This document shows, one piece after another, positions 35,340 to 43,894 of a stretch of DNA of 64,000 nt. The notes under the pieces are model-generated. The model made no database searches and was not told the origin of the DNA. It saw nothing but the letters and a program-made list of their open reading frames with translations. Made by a program: the position numbers and the translations under genes. The stretch is from contig JADGQO010000101.1 of assembly GCA_017881725.1 (NCBI GenBank), positions 1 through 64,000 of the forward strand. The letters run 5' to 3'. Source of the stretch: Fibrobacteria bacterium (GTDB lineage: Bacteria; Fibrobacterota; Fibrobacteria; UBA11236). Each line of letters starts with the position of its first letter. Positions within the stretch are counted from its first letter, which is position 1.

Positions 35340-36293
35340 TTAAACCATGGCCGCGAAGGCCATTTCCACTTCGAAACGGTGCGGATACCGGCCTTGCTTC
35401 AACTCGGTTTCCAAACGCGCCAAGCGGGCCACCAATTGTTTCCACCGTTCTACGCTACGGGTTTTGGCCTGTTCCAGGTAACGTTCCTTCTGGACGATAA
35501 AGGGCGGAACCTTCAGGCCCGATAAGGCCGAGGATTCGGGTTCCCCCGCTTCCAAGGCGGCGCGGATTTTCAGTAAGGCCAGGAAATGCGAGTACAGCCG
35601 CTGCGCGATCACGAAGCCCGCATCCTTGAATTCATTGTCCAATAGGTTGCGCAAGGCGGGCAGCATGTCGGCTTTCCGGCGCAGACCCATGGATCGTTGG
35701 AACTCGAAAATTCCGACCACCTTCAAAGGGCTCACCAAATCATGAATGTCCGCCGCAGTGATGGGCTGAGATTTAGGCAAGAACGTGTCGAGCTTTTCCA
35801 GTTCATGATCCAATTCGGAAAGATTGTTGCCGACGATATCCTGCAAAAGCCTCGCGTCCGGCGCGGAAAGTCGCCGCCCGTATTTTTGTTGGGCCCTTTG
35901 CGAAATCCATTGCGGGACTTTATCCTCGTAAGGTTGCTTGAACTCGAGTACCTTGCCCGCCGCGTCCACGGCCTTGCGGAAGCTGGAGCGGCCGTCCCAT
36001 TTTTCCGCCGAAAGGAAAACGGCAACGGTGGGATTGTCGGAACGAAACAATTCTTCGAGATTTTTCTGGTGGGCCAGATGGAGTTTGTCCCAGTTCTTGA
36101 TAATCAAGGCTTTGCGGGGCGCGAATAGATCCTGGGTTTGATAGGATTCCGCCACGTGTTCCCAGCGCATGTCCTCGCCGAAATGGGATTCACGGACGCA
36201 GGTTCCATCGCCGCCATCCCAGGCCGTCACAGCGGCCTCCAGGGCTTCCTGTCTGCGCAGCTCGTCATTGCCGAGAAATGCGGAGACGTTCAT
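35340..36293 (-). CDS. holA: DNA polymerase III delta subunit
   Basis: The 317-residue delta subunit is the clamp-loader wrench that opens the sliding clamp. Visible features are the NVSAFLGNDELRRQEALEAAV start, the degenerate AAA+ core without Walker A (DLFAPRKALIIKNWDKL, TVAVFLSAEKWDGRSSFRKA), NNLSELDHELEKLDTF and a C-terminal helical collar with RLYSHFLALLKIRAAL. Its length (~330) fits. It begins 2 nt after the greA stop, so translation is probably coupled. Confidence 0.9.
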   Translation of the reverse strand: MNVSAFLGNDELRRQEALEAAVTAWDGGDGTCVRESHFGEDMRWEHVAESYQTQDLFAPRKALIIKNWDKLHLAHQKNLEELFRSDNPTVAVFLSAEKWDGRSSFRKAVDAAGKVLEFKQPYEDKVPQWISQRAQQKYGRRLSAPDARLLQDIVGNNLSELDHELEKLDTFLPKSQPITAADIHDLVSPLKVVGIFEFQRSMGLRRKADMLPALRNLLDNEFKDAGFVIAQRLYSHFLALLKIRAALEAGEPESSALSGLKVPPFIVQKERYLEQAKTRSVERWKQLVARLARLETELKQGRYPHRFEVEMAFAAMV

Positions 36294-36295
36294 TC

Positions 36296-36763
36296 TCAGC
36301 GGTAGTCCAGGATTTCCAATTTAAGGGTGCCCTTAGGAATATTGACTTCCACGACATCGCCGGGTTTGCGGCCCATCAGGCCTTTGCCGATCGGCGATAC
36401 CGAAGAGATTTTTCCGTTGGCGACATCCACATCCTCCGAGCCGACCAAGGTGTATTCCAGGACTTTTTTGGTGTCCAGATTTTTTACGGAGACGACCGCT
36501 CCGAAAACGATACGATCGCTTTCGTTGACGGAAGGAACGAAAATCTCAGCCCGGTGGACTTTGTCTTCCAATTCGTTAATTTTGTCTTCGAGATGTCCTT
36601 GCTTTTCCTTGGCGGCATGGTACTCGGCGTTCTCGGACAAATCTCCTTGGGCGCGTGCGGTGGCAATCTCGGCGATGATGTCCGGACGATCGACCTTTTT
36701 CAACCTGTCCAATTCCTCGGCAAGTCGATCATAGGCCTGTTGGCTCATGGGAATTCTTTGCAT
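36296..36763 (-). CDS. greA: Transcription elongation factor GreA
   Basis: The 155-residue protein binds stalled RNA polymerase through its secondary channel and stimulates transcript cleavage. The N-terminal coiled coil is intact (YDRLAEELDRL, RPDIIAEIATARAQGDLSENAEYHAAKEKQ at 28-57 with the acidic tip D and E residues). The C-terminal FKBP-like domain is also present (SPIGKGLMGRKPGDVVEVNIPKG). The ATG at 36763 is preferred over an in-frame GTG at 36769; GGAG lies upstream. It heads the greA-holA-kaiC-like operon. Confidence 0.95.
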   Translation of the reverse strand: MQRIPMSQQAYDRLAEELDRLKKVDRPDIIAEIATARAQGDLSENAEYHAAKEKQGHLEDKINELEDKVHRAEIFVPSVNESDRIVFGAVVSVKNLDTKKVLEYTLVGSEDVDVANGKISSVSPIGKGLMGRKPGDVVEVNIPKGTLKLEILDYR

Positions 36764-37056
36764 AGACACTCTTCTCCACCCATGACACGGAAAGCCATGG
36801 CCATCCGTCGGGTTGCCCCAACTTCCTATCGGAGGTTCTTCTCCGTAAGGTATACGGGAGTTTAGTAAGTAGGTCGCATCCGCGTCGCGTTCAGCAAATC
36901 GGCAAAGCCACTCATCGACCTATCAAATAAATAGAAAATAATCATGGTTGTTCCATCATTTCCTATCTTTTCCTCAGTTTTTTGCAGGAAAAACGGTGGT
37001 TTTTGGAAACCATGGGAGTTGCCGGTTGCGATGCGTGAAGGACTTGGAGACGAAAA
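36764..37056. other. Intergenic promoter region between greA and argJ
   Basis: The 293 bp region must hold both promoters. It has an AT-rich core (36925-36950) and a small inverted repeat TGGTTT-TTGG-AAACCA just before argJ. No clear -35/-10 pair or Arg-box could be identified. Confidence 0.35.
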
Positions 37057-38238
37057 ATGGAAGATGTGACCTACCCCAAAGGATTTACCGCCTGGGGCCT
37101 TTCTGCTGGAATCAAAAAAAACGGAAACCCGGATTTAGGCGTGCTCGTATCCGAACCTCCGGCGCAGGCTTTTGGCGCCTTGACGACTAATGCCGTGCAA
37201 GCGGCTCCGGTCCAATATTGCCGCCGGGTCTTGGATGGGGGGAGTGCCGTCAGCCATGTATTGGTCAATAGTGGTAACGCCAATGCTTGCACCGGAGCAC
37301 GAGGTTTGACGGATGTGCATGCGGAAGTGGCGGCCCTGCGTGAAGTGGGGTCCCCGCGCGGCGAGGTATTGGTGTCGTCCACGGGCGTAATCGGCGAGTA
37401 CTTGCCAATGGAAAAGTTATTCTCAGGCATCGCGAATCTTTTCGAATCCGGCGCGGCCAAGTCCCCGTTCGTACAGGCGATCATGACCACGGATACCTTC
37501 GAGAAAAAAACGCAGGCATCCTTGTTGGTCGGCGGCAGGGAAGTCCGCATTGGCGGGGTCGCCAAAGGGGCAGGGATGATTCGGCCGAACATGGCCACCA
37601 TGTTGTGTTATCTCACCACGGACATCGCCTTGGAACGCGGGTATCGGCCAACTTTCCTCGATGCCGTCACCAAATCGTTCAATTCCATCTCCGTGGACGG
37701 TGACATGAGCACCAACGACACCTGCGTGTTGCTGGCCAACGGCGCTTCCGGAATCGCGTATCAAAATTTGTCCGACATCGATCGAAAAGCTTACGACCAG
37801 GCCTTGCGGTCCGTAATGGTGGAGTTGGCCAAGGCCATCATCCGCGACGGCGAAGGCGCGACCAAACTCATCACCATCGAGGCCGTGGGCGCTCCCGATG
37901 ACGCTTCCGCCCAGGACGTGTGCCGAGCCATCGCGAACTCCCCGCTGGTCAAGACCGCTTTTTTCGGCTGCGACGCCAATTGGGGCCGAGTGCTCGCGGC
38001 GGCCGGATCCTGCGGCGTCCCACTCGAAACCGAAAAGTTGGCTTTGGAGTTTTGCGGTATCGGCGTCATGGCTAAAGGAGCTGCGCTCAAATACGACGAG
38101 GCCGACCTGACCGCGCGTATGCGCTCGCGGGACGTCTCCGTGCGCGTGGATTTGGGGATGGGCCTATCCCATTGGACTTATTGGACTTGCGATCTAAGCT
38201 ACGACTACGTGAAGATCAACGCCGCTTATCGGACCTAG
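37057..38238 (+). CDS. argJ: Bifunctional ornithine acetyltransferase / N-acetylglutamate synthase
   Basis: The 393-residue enzyme of arginine biosynthesis moves the acetyl group from N-acetylornithine to glutamate, recycling it. It is made as a precursor that self-cleaves at the KGAGMIRPNMATML motif; Thr181 is the nucleophile of the new beta chain. NSGNANACTGARG and the late DANWGRVLAAAG are also present. Whether it is mono- or bifunctional cannot be read reliably from sequence. The stop codon TAG lies inside a 10-bp tandem repeat (38231-38260). Likely cytoplasmic. Confidence 0.93.
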   Translation: MEDVTYPKGFTAWGLSAGIKKNGNPDLGVLVSEPPAQAFGALTTNAVQAAPVQYCRRVLDGGSAVSHVLVNSGNANACTGARGLTDVHAEVAALREVGSPRGEVLVSSTGVIGEYLPMEKLFSGIANLFESGAAKSPFVQAIMTTDTFEKKTQASLLVGGREVRIGGVAKGAGMIRPNMATMLCYLTTDIALERGYRPTFLDAVTKSFNSISVDGDMSTNDTCVLLANGASGIAYQNLSDIDRKAYDQALRSVMVELAKAIIRDGEGATKLITIEAVGAPDDASAQDVCRAIANSPLVKTAFFGCDANWGRVLAAAGSCGVPLETEKLALEFCGIGVMAKGAALKYDEADLTARMRSRDVSVRVDLGMGLSHWTYWTCDLSYDYVKINAAYRT

Positions 38239-38260
38239 ATGGACCTAGACGGACCTAGAG
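38231..38260. repeat. 10-bp tandem repeat, 3 units, over the argJ stop codon
   Basis: GGACCTAGAT, GGACCTAGAC and GGACCTAGAG are perfect except for the last base. The argJ stop TAG (38236-38238) is in the first unit, so the other two repeat the stop context downstream. Confidence 0.85.
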
Positions 38261-38307
38261 ACGCCTAATTTGCTACCTTTCGGCGAATCACTTTAAGGGC
38301 AGGAAGC

Positions 38308-39552
38308 ATGCATAGCCTCAAGCAAACGGATCCGGAAATCAGCGCCATCATCGCCAAGGAAGCCTTGCGCCAGGAAGACGAGCTCGAACTGATCGCGTCC
38401 GAGAATTATACCAGCCGCGCAGTCATGGAAGCCTGCGGTTCGGTTCTGACCAACAAATATTCGGAAGGTTATGTCGGCAAGCGCTATTACGGCGGCAACG
38501 AATATATCGATGAGATGGAAACGCTGGCCATTGCGCGCGCCAAGGAATTGTTCGGCGCCGAGCACGTCAATATCCAGCCGCTTTCCGGATCGCCCGCCAA
38601 TCTCGCGGTATACATGGCGGCCGTGAAGCCCGGCGACAAGGTGCTGGGATTGAAGCTCGACCATGGCGGGCATTTATCACACGGACATCCGGTGAATTTC
38701 TCCGGACTCAATTACAATTTTTCACAGTACGAAGTCGACGAGAAAACCCAACGCATCGACATGAACAAAGTCCGGGAAGTGGCCTTGCGCGAGCGCCCAA
38801 AAATGATCATCGCCGGATTTTCCGCTTACTCCCGCGACATCGATTGGAAGGCCTTCAAGTCCATCGCCGACGAAGTGGGAGCAGTGACTTTTGCCGATAT
38901 CGCGCATATCGCCGGACTCATCGCCGGTAAGGCGCTGGAAAACCCCGTAGCGATTTTCGACATCGTCACCACCACGACGCACAAAACCTTGCGCGGCCCG
39001 CGCGGCGCCATCATCATGTGCAAGTCCCGTTTCCAAAAGGACGTGGACCGCACGGTGTTTCCGGGCATCCAAGGCGGCCCGCATGATCATATCAACGCCG
39101 CCAAAGCCGTTTGTTTCAAGGAAGCGTTGCAGCCTTCCTTCCGGGCGTACGCCACGCAAACCATCAAGAACGCCCAGGCCATGGCCGGGGAATTGATGCA
39201 GCGCGGGTATAAAATCCTGACCGACGGAACCGACAACCACCTGATGGTCGTGGACCTGCGTAGCAAGGATGTTACGGGTAAAATCGCGGAAGTGGCCTTG
39301 GAAAAAGTCGGAATTTCATGCAGCCGTTCGACCATTCCCTTCGATACCCGCAAAGCCCTCGATCCCTCCGGAATCCGATTGGGCACTCCCGCCTTGACCA
39401 CGCGCGGCATGGGAACCGCCGAGGCTATTCTCGTGGCCGGACTCATCGACGATGCCGTCCGGCATCATGCCGATGACGCCAAGCTGAATGGAATCCGCGC
39501 GCAAATCCGGGAGTTGTGCCGCCAGTTCCCGCTTTATGGAAACGACGCGTAG
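38308..39552 (+). CDS. glyA: Serine hydroxymethyltransferase
   Basis: The 414-residue PLP enzyme converts serine and tetrahydrofolate to glycine and methylene-tetrahydrofolate in the cytoplasm. It shows ELIASENYTS, NKYSEGYVGKRYYGG, QPLSGSPANLAVY, the PLP-lysine motif TTTTHKTLRGPRG (Lys226) and GTPALTTRGM. The length is standard. AGGAAG precedes the ATG. It is separated from argJ by 69 bp and is probably transcribed with dusB behind it. Confidence 0.97.
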   Translation: MHSLKQTDPEISAIIAKEALRQEDELELIASENYTSRAVMEACGSVLTNKYSEGYVGKRYYGGNEYIDEMETLAIARAKELFGAEHVNIQPLSGSPANLAVYMAAVKPGDKVLGLKLDHGGHLSHGHPVNFSGLNYNFSQYEVDEKTQRIDMNKVREVALRERPKMIIAGFSAYSRDIDWKAFKSIADEVGAVTFADIAHIAGLIAGKALENPVAIFDIVTTTTHKTLRGPRGAIIMCKSRFQKDVDRTVFPGIQGGPHDHINAAKAVCFKEALQPSFRAYATQTIKNAQAMAGELMQRGYKILTDGTDNHLMVVDLRSKDVTGKIAEVALEKVGISCSRSTIPFDTRKALDPSGIRLGTPALTTRGMGTAEAILVAGLIDDAVRHHADDAKLNGIRAQIRELCRQFPLYGNDA

Positions 39553-39609
39553 CAAGGCGCCTCCGCGTCTTGTTCCGCCCTCCGGGCAACCTCGTCCGGA
39601 GAATCCATC

Positions 39610-40728
39610 ATGAGCGTGCCCATCCCGGATTCCTTGGTAAGCCGGGCCTCGCGTGTCACGCGTGAATACCACGTTGAGGGAAAAAGGATTTTCCCCAATG
39701 CCTACTTGGCGCCCATGTCCGGCGTTACGGACATTTCCTTCCGAAGATTAATCTCGCGGCTTTCCGGCGGGCGCACGGGCCTTATGGTATCCGAATTCGT
39801 TACGGTGGAAGAACTCACAAAACTGAATCCCCGCATTTGCCGCCAAATGGCTTTCGCGCCCGAAGAACGTCCTTTCACCGTGCAAATCTACGGCGCGGAG
39901 CCGGATCGCATGGCCTGGGGCGCGGCCATGGTCGAGGAATCCGGCGCCGATTTCGTCGAGATCAATTGCGGTTGCCCCGCGCCGAAAATCGTCCGCAAGG
40001 GTGGGGGATCCGGACTGCTCCGAGACCTGGGAAACCTGAAAGCCATCATCGCGAATGTTAAAAAGTCGGTGCGCATCCCCGTAACGGTCAAGGTACGGGT
40101 AGGTTGGGCCGAGGATCAAATCAACCTGTTGGAAACCCAAAAAGTGGTCGAAGGCGAAGGCGCTTCGGCGCTCGTGATTCATGGCCGCACGCGCCAGCAA
40201 GGCTATAAAGGGCTGGCAAACTGGGATCTCATCGCCCTGGCTAAATCACAGGCAAAAATCCCCGTCGTTGGTAATGGCGACATTCTGCGCGTCGAGGATG
40301 TCGTCGATAAATTGGAGCGTTACGGCGTAGACGGCGTCGCCGTGGGACGTGGAGCCATGCACAACCCCTGGATCTTCAACCAGGTCGCGGATCTCTACGA
40401 GGGAAAAACTCCCCAAGAACCGACCTTGATGGAACATGGCCAACTGTTTCGGCAATATTTGGAATTGCTGCGCGAGGAAATGGATCAGGAAGGTCGATTA
40501 CTCGGCAAGCTCAAGCAAATGGCCGCGCGCGTGCTCAAAGGCCTGCCTAATTCCAAGGGCGGACGCACGGATGTCTTGAGATCCATGACGCTGAATGCCT
40601 TTTTCGACAACCTCGATACCTTGCTCGGGAGCATCTCGGAGTATCGCGGCCGAATCCTGCATGATGTCCGTGAGTTAAACGGCAAGGACGCCAACGAAAT
40701 CGAATTTGGTAAGGATTATCGTAACTGA
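39610..40728 (+). CDS. dusB: tRNA-dihydrouridine synthase (DusB type)
   Basis: The 372-residue flavoenzyme reduces uridines in the tRNA D-loop. It shows NAYLAPMSGVTDISFRRL, FTVQIYGAEPDRMAWGA, EINCGCPAPKIVRKGGGSGLLRD with the catalytic Cys, VTVKVRVGW, VIHGRTRQQGYKG, NGDI and GVAVGRGAMHNPWIF. The order of motifs and length best fit DusB. GGAG stands 9 nt before the ATG. A hairpin at 40751 lies between this gene and the convergent mutase. Confidence 0.92.
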   Translation: MSVPIPDSLVSRASRVTREYHVEGKRIFPNAYLAPMSGVTDISFRRLISRLSGGRTGLMVSEFVTVEELTKLNPRICRQMAFAPEERPFTVQIYGAEPDRMAWGAAMVEESGADFVEINCGCPAPKIVRKGGGSGLLRDLGNLKAIIANVKKSVRIPVTVKVRVGWAEDQINLLETQKVVEGEGASALVIHGRTRQQGYKGLANWDLIALAKSQAKIPVVGNGDILRVEDVVDKLERYGVDGVAVGRGAMHNPWIFNQVADLYEGKTPQEPTLMEHGQLFRQYLELLREEMDQEGRLLGKLKQMAARVLKGLPNSKGGRTDVLRSMTLNAFFDNLDTLLGSISEYRGRILHDVRELNGKDANEIEFGKDYRN

Positions 40729-40750
40729 TGCAAAGGACGAATAGGGCGAA

Positions 40751-40782
40751 GGGCTACCCGCGTAACCCTGCATAGGTAGCCC
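40751..40782 (+). terminator. Possible terminator between convergent dusB and mutase genes
   Basis: GGGCTACC (40751-40758) pairs with GGTAGCCC (40775-40782) over a 16-nt loop. The trailing sequence AACTCTTT is only moderately U-rich, so it may be a weak terminator. Confidence 0.45.
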
Positions 40783-40789
40783 CAACTCT

Positions 40790-42160
40790 TTAGTGTCCAC
40801 CGCCAACGTGAATGTCACCGAACTTGTTCAGTTGCGCGAGCACCTCGTTCTTGATCTCTTCGCATCGCGCGGCCGTTGCCCCTTCGAAGCGCGTCACCAA
40901 ATCGGGTTGCGTATTCGAGGCTCGGACCAGGGCCCATCCGTCCGGGAACAGGATGCGCACGCCGTCAATGGCGATGACCTTGGCGGTCTGGGAATAAAAA
41001 TCAATGGCCTTTTGGGCGATCCGGAATTTTTCCTCGTCATTGGCGCACACGCAGCGGATTTCCGGCGTGTTGAAATACTTCGGAACGTCGGCGAGCAGTT
41101 CGGACGGCGCCTTCCCGGATTTATCGAGGATTTCGAGAATCCGGCAACCGGCGTAAATGGCGTCGTCATAACCGAAATATCGATCCGCGAAAAAGACATG
41201 CCCGCTGACCTCGCCGGCGAGGGGCGCATTGTCTTCGGCCATTTTCTTTTTCAACAGCGAATGCCCGACCTTCCACATTACGGGAACGCCGCCGGCCTTG
41301 GTAATTTCGACTTCTAAGGCCATCGAGGATTTTACTTCGTAAATGATTTTGGATCCCGGAAGGGATTTTAGGATGTCCCGCGCGAAGATCAAAGTCAATA
41401 AGTCCCCTGGTATTAACGCGCCCTTTTCGTCGATCACGCCGATGCGATCGGAATCCCCGTCCAGGCCAATGCCCACGCGGGCTCCCACAGCCTTCACTTT
41501 TTCCGAAAGCTCTTTCACGTTTTCCCAAATGGTGGGGTCGGGGTGATGGTTCGGAAATCGCCCGTCCACGTCGTTGTTGATGGCGATGACTTGCGCGCCG
41601 ATGCGCTCGTAAACCTGCTTGGCGAACAGCGCTCCGGTGGCGTTGGCCGGGTCCAGGACCATCTTGATGGGTTTGGACAATTTGAATTTGGATTCCAGGT
41701 ACCCGATATAATCCTCGGTGATGTCGCGCGTTTGCACGCTCCCTTGGCCGCGCGCAAAAACTCCCTTGGCCGCGCGTTCCTTTACCTCGACGATGTCAGG
41801 ACCAAAAATGGTGGTCTTGCCGATGCCGAGTTTCAGGCCGTTGTATTCCTTGGGATTGTGGCTCGCCGTGATCATGGCGAAGCCGTCGATGGCCAGATGG
41901 AAGGCGCTGAAATAACAGAGCGGCGTCGTCACGATGCCGATATCGATGACGTCGATGCCCGTCGCCAAAACCGCCGTGATGAAATTCCGTTTAATCTCCG
42001 GCGTATGCAGGCGCACGTCGCCGCCCACGGAAATTTTCCGCAAGCCGCGTTCGCGCAGCATGGTCCCGAAGGCCCCGCCGATGCGCGCTACGGTGTCGGG
42101 GTTCAAATCCTGCGGATGCAGGCCACGGATATCGTATTCGCGGAAAATGGAATTGTTCAT
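40790..42160 (-). CDS. Phosphomannomutase/phosphoglucomutase
   Basis: The 456-residue alpha-D-phosphohexomutase interconverts hexose 1- and 6-phosphates. It has SIFREYDIRGLHPQDL, the phosphoserine loop TASHNPKEYNG (Ser100), the metal-binding DGDSDRIGVID and the sugar-binding GEVSGHVFFAD. These match the AlgC/ManB type that accepts glucose or mannose. The ATG overlaps the stop of the glgC gene by 4 bp (ATGA), so the two are translationally coupled. With GlgC it would supply ADP-glucose from glucose 6-phosphate. Confidence 0.93.
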   Translation of the reverse strand: MNNSIFREYDIRGLHPQDLNPDTVARIGGAFGTMLRERGLRKISVGGDVRLHTPEIKRNFITAVLATGIDVIDIGIVTTPLCYFSAFHLAIDGFAMITASHNPKEYNGLKLGIGKTTIFGPDIVEVKERAAKGVFARGQGSVQTRDITEDYIGYLESKFKLSKPIKMVLDPANATGALFAKQVYERIGAQVIAINNDVDGRFPNHHPDPTIWENVKELSEKVKAVGARVGIGLDGDSDRIGVIDEKGALIPGDLLTLIFARDILKSLPGSKIIYEVKSSMALEVEITKAGGVPVMWKVGHSLLKKKMAEDNAPLAGEVSGHVFFADRYFGYDDAIYAGCRILEILDKSGKAPSELLADVPKYFNTPEIRCVCANDEEKFRIAQKAIDFYSQTAKVIAIDGVRILFPDGWALVRASNTQPDLVTRFEGATAARCEEIKNEVLAQLNKFGDIHVGGGH

Positions 42161-43392
42161 GGAGCTATTACCGTATCCTTTGCTATGACCACGATGCCCG
42201 TGTCGGTAACGTGGAACCGTTCTCGATCCCGTTCCAGATTGACGCCTACTTCGAAACCCGGGGGAATTTTGATTCCCTTTTCAATGATGGCCCGGTGAAT
42301 GCGGGCTCCGCGGCCCACGTCCACATTCGGGAACAAAATCGAATCCGTTACCAGCGCGTGGCTATGCACGTAACAACCGGGTGAAAGGATGGAATGGTTG
42401 GCTTGGCCGCCGGAAAGTATGCATCCTTCGCATACGATGGAATCAAACGCGGCGCCTTTGCGGCCTTCCGGGTCATTATCTCCGAAAACGAATTTGGCCG
42501 GCGGCAGGTTCCAGTTAATGGTGCGTAGAGGCCATTTGGCGTTATACAAATTGAAAGTCGGCGAGACCGCGCAGCAATCCATATTGGCTTCGAAAAAAGC
42601 CTCCAACGTTCCGATGTCTTTCCAATACCCGAGGCTGGCCTCGTTTTCACCCTTCAAACGGTTCTCATTGAAATCATAAACGTATACGGGATGATGGTTG
42701 TAAATGGACGGCAGGATGTCGCGGCCGAAATCATGATGCGAGTTGTCGAGTTTGCTGTCCGACAAAAGTTCGCGGACCAGGAATTTGGAGTTGAAGATGT
42801 AATTGCCCATGGAAGCCAGGGACCATCCCGGCCGCCCGGGCATGGGTTTGGGCCGGGACGGTTTTTCCTCGAAGCCGATCATGCGGCCGTCATCGTCCAC
42901 TTCCACCACGCCGAAGCTTATGGCCTCTTCCTGTGGCACCGGGATGCACGAGATGGTGGCCAGGGCGCCTTTGGAAATGTGATATTGCAGCATTTGGTTG
43001 ACGGCCATTTTGTAAATGTGGTCGCCGCCGAAAATCGCCACGTGGTCCGGACGCACGTCCCGGATTAAATTCACGTTTTGGTAAATGGCGTCCGCCGTAC
43101 CCATATACCACGAATTGCCGATACGCATTTGCGCCGGCACCAAATCGACGTATTGGTCGAGATTCCGGTTGAGTTCCCAGGCGGTGGAAACATGCCGGTT
43201 CAACGAATCGGATTTGAACTGGGTGAGTACCTTGATTTGGTAAAACCCGGAGTTCACGAAATTGTTGATGACGAAGTCAATGACCCGGTACTTTCCGGCG
43301 AAATGCACCGCCGGTTTTGCGCGATCGTTGGTTAACGGTTGAAGCCGAGAGCCTTGTCCACCGGCCAAAATCATGGCCAATAAGTTTTCCAT
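42157..43392 (-). CDS. glgC: Glucose-1-phosphate adenylyltransferase
   Basis: The 411-residue enzyme makes ADP-glucose, the donor for glycogen synthesis. It shows AMILAGGQGSRLQPLT, RAKPAVHFAGKYRVIDF, GTADAIYQN, GGDHIYKM, GVVEVDDDGRMIGFEEKP and a C-terminal left-handed beta-helix part (ILSPGCYVHSHALVTDSI). The likely start is the ATG at 43392, three codons inside a frame that opens with TTG at 43401. It heads the two-gene glgC-mutase operon. Allosteric control by metabolites is usual in the family but cannot be judged here. Confidence 0.95.
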   Translation of the reverse strand: MENLLAMILAGGQGSRLQPLTNDRAKPAVHFAGKYRVIDFVINNFVNSGFYQIKVLTQFKSDSLNRHVSTAWELNRNLDQYVDLVPAQMRIGNSWYMGTADAIYQNVNLIRDVRPDHVAIFGGDHIYKMAVNQMLQYHISKGALATISCIPVPQEEAISFGVVEVDDDGRMIGFEEKPSRPKPMPGRPGWSLASMGNYIFNSKFLVRELLSDSKLDNSHHDFGRDILPSIYNHHPVYVYDFNENRLKGENEASLGYWKDIGTLEAFFEANMDCCAVSPTFNLYNAKWPLRTINWNLPPAKFVFGDNDPEGRKGAAFDSIVCEGCILSGGQANHSILSPGCYVHSHALVTDSILFPNVDVGRGARIHRAIIEKGIKIPPGFEVGVNLERDRERFHVTDTGIVVIAKDTVIAP

Positions 43393-43586
43393 GTCAAACA
43401 AACCTTGGTTTCAGGATGGCAATGGGAATCGGGTAAGGCCCGAATTTTGTGGGATAGAGAGCAAACCCATTTTCGTGCCCGAAAAGTAGGATTTACGATG
43501 ATTTTGAACAAGTATTTGCCTAAATTAGAACGCAGGGAAGCCGGGATGGGGTGTTTGGCGAAAAGTATCCGATGGCAAAAATAAAA

Positions 43587-43621
43587 TGGGGCCGCCTCTT
43601 TACGATTAAGAAGCAGCCCCA
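43587..43621 (-). terminator. Terminator of tRNA-Glu(CUC)
   Basis: On the minus strand TGGGGCTGCTTCTT pairs with AAGAGGCGGCCCCA (two mismatches) and is followed by TTTTATTTTT. It begins just after the encoded CCA of the tRNA gene. Confidence 0.85.
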
Positions 43622-43629
43622 ATGGAAAC

Positions 43630-43704
43630 TGGTAGTGCGTAGGGGAGTTGAACCCCTGCTTCCGCCGTGAGAGGGCAGCGTCCTAACCACTAGACGAACA
43701 CACC
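43630..43704 (-). tRNA. tRNA-Glu (anticodon CUC), CCA encoded
   Basis: A full cloverleaf is visible. The acceptor stem is GGTGTGT with ACGCACT, giving a G1-U72 wobble and one more G-U pair; the discriminator is A and CCA is genomic. The D-arm GTCTAGTGGTTAGGAC is Glu-type, the anticodon loop is CTCTCAC, and the T-loop is TTCAACT. It is 75 nt with CCA. The other tRNA-Glu in the window reads UUC. Confidence 0.94.
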
Positions 43705-43894
43705 AACACCGAGAAATTTAATAATGCGGACTAATTTTTGCCATGTCGGTTGCTACTATTTCCGAATTCTCGCGGGAAGAAGGACACGCACGCCCCAAAA
43801 ACATCCAATGGTGAGCATCGCTTCAATGCATGGCGTCCTCAGACGTTTTAAGCCTTCGTTCCATCGATATTTTCCGGTAAGGGGATCATTTCAT

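Noticed and set aside
43371-43622. 83-residue minus-strand gene upstream of glgC
   Set aside because: It overlaps the tRNA terminator and the glgC start, with no ribosome site.
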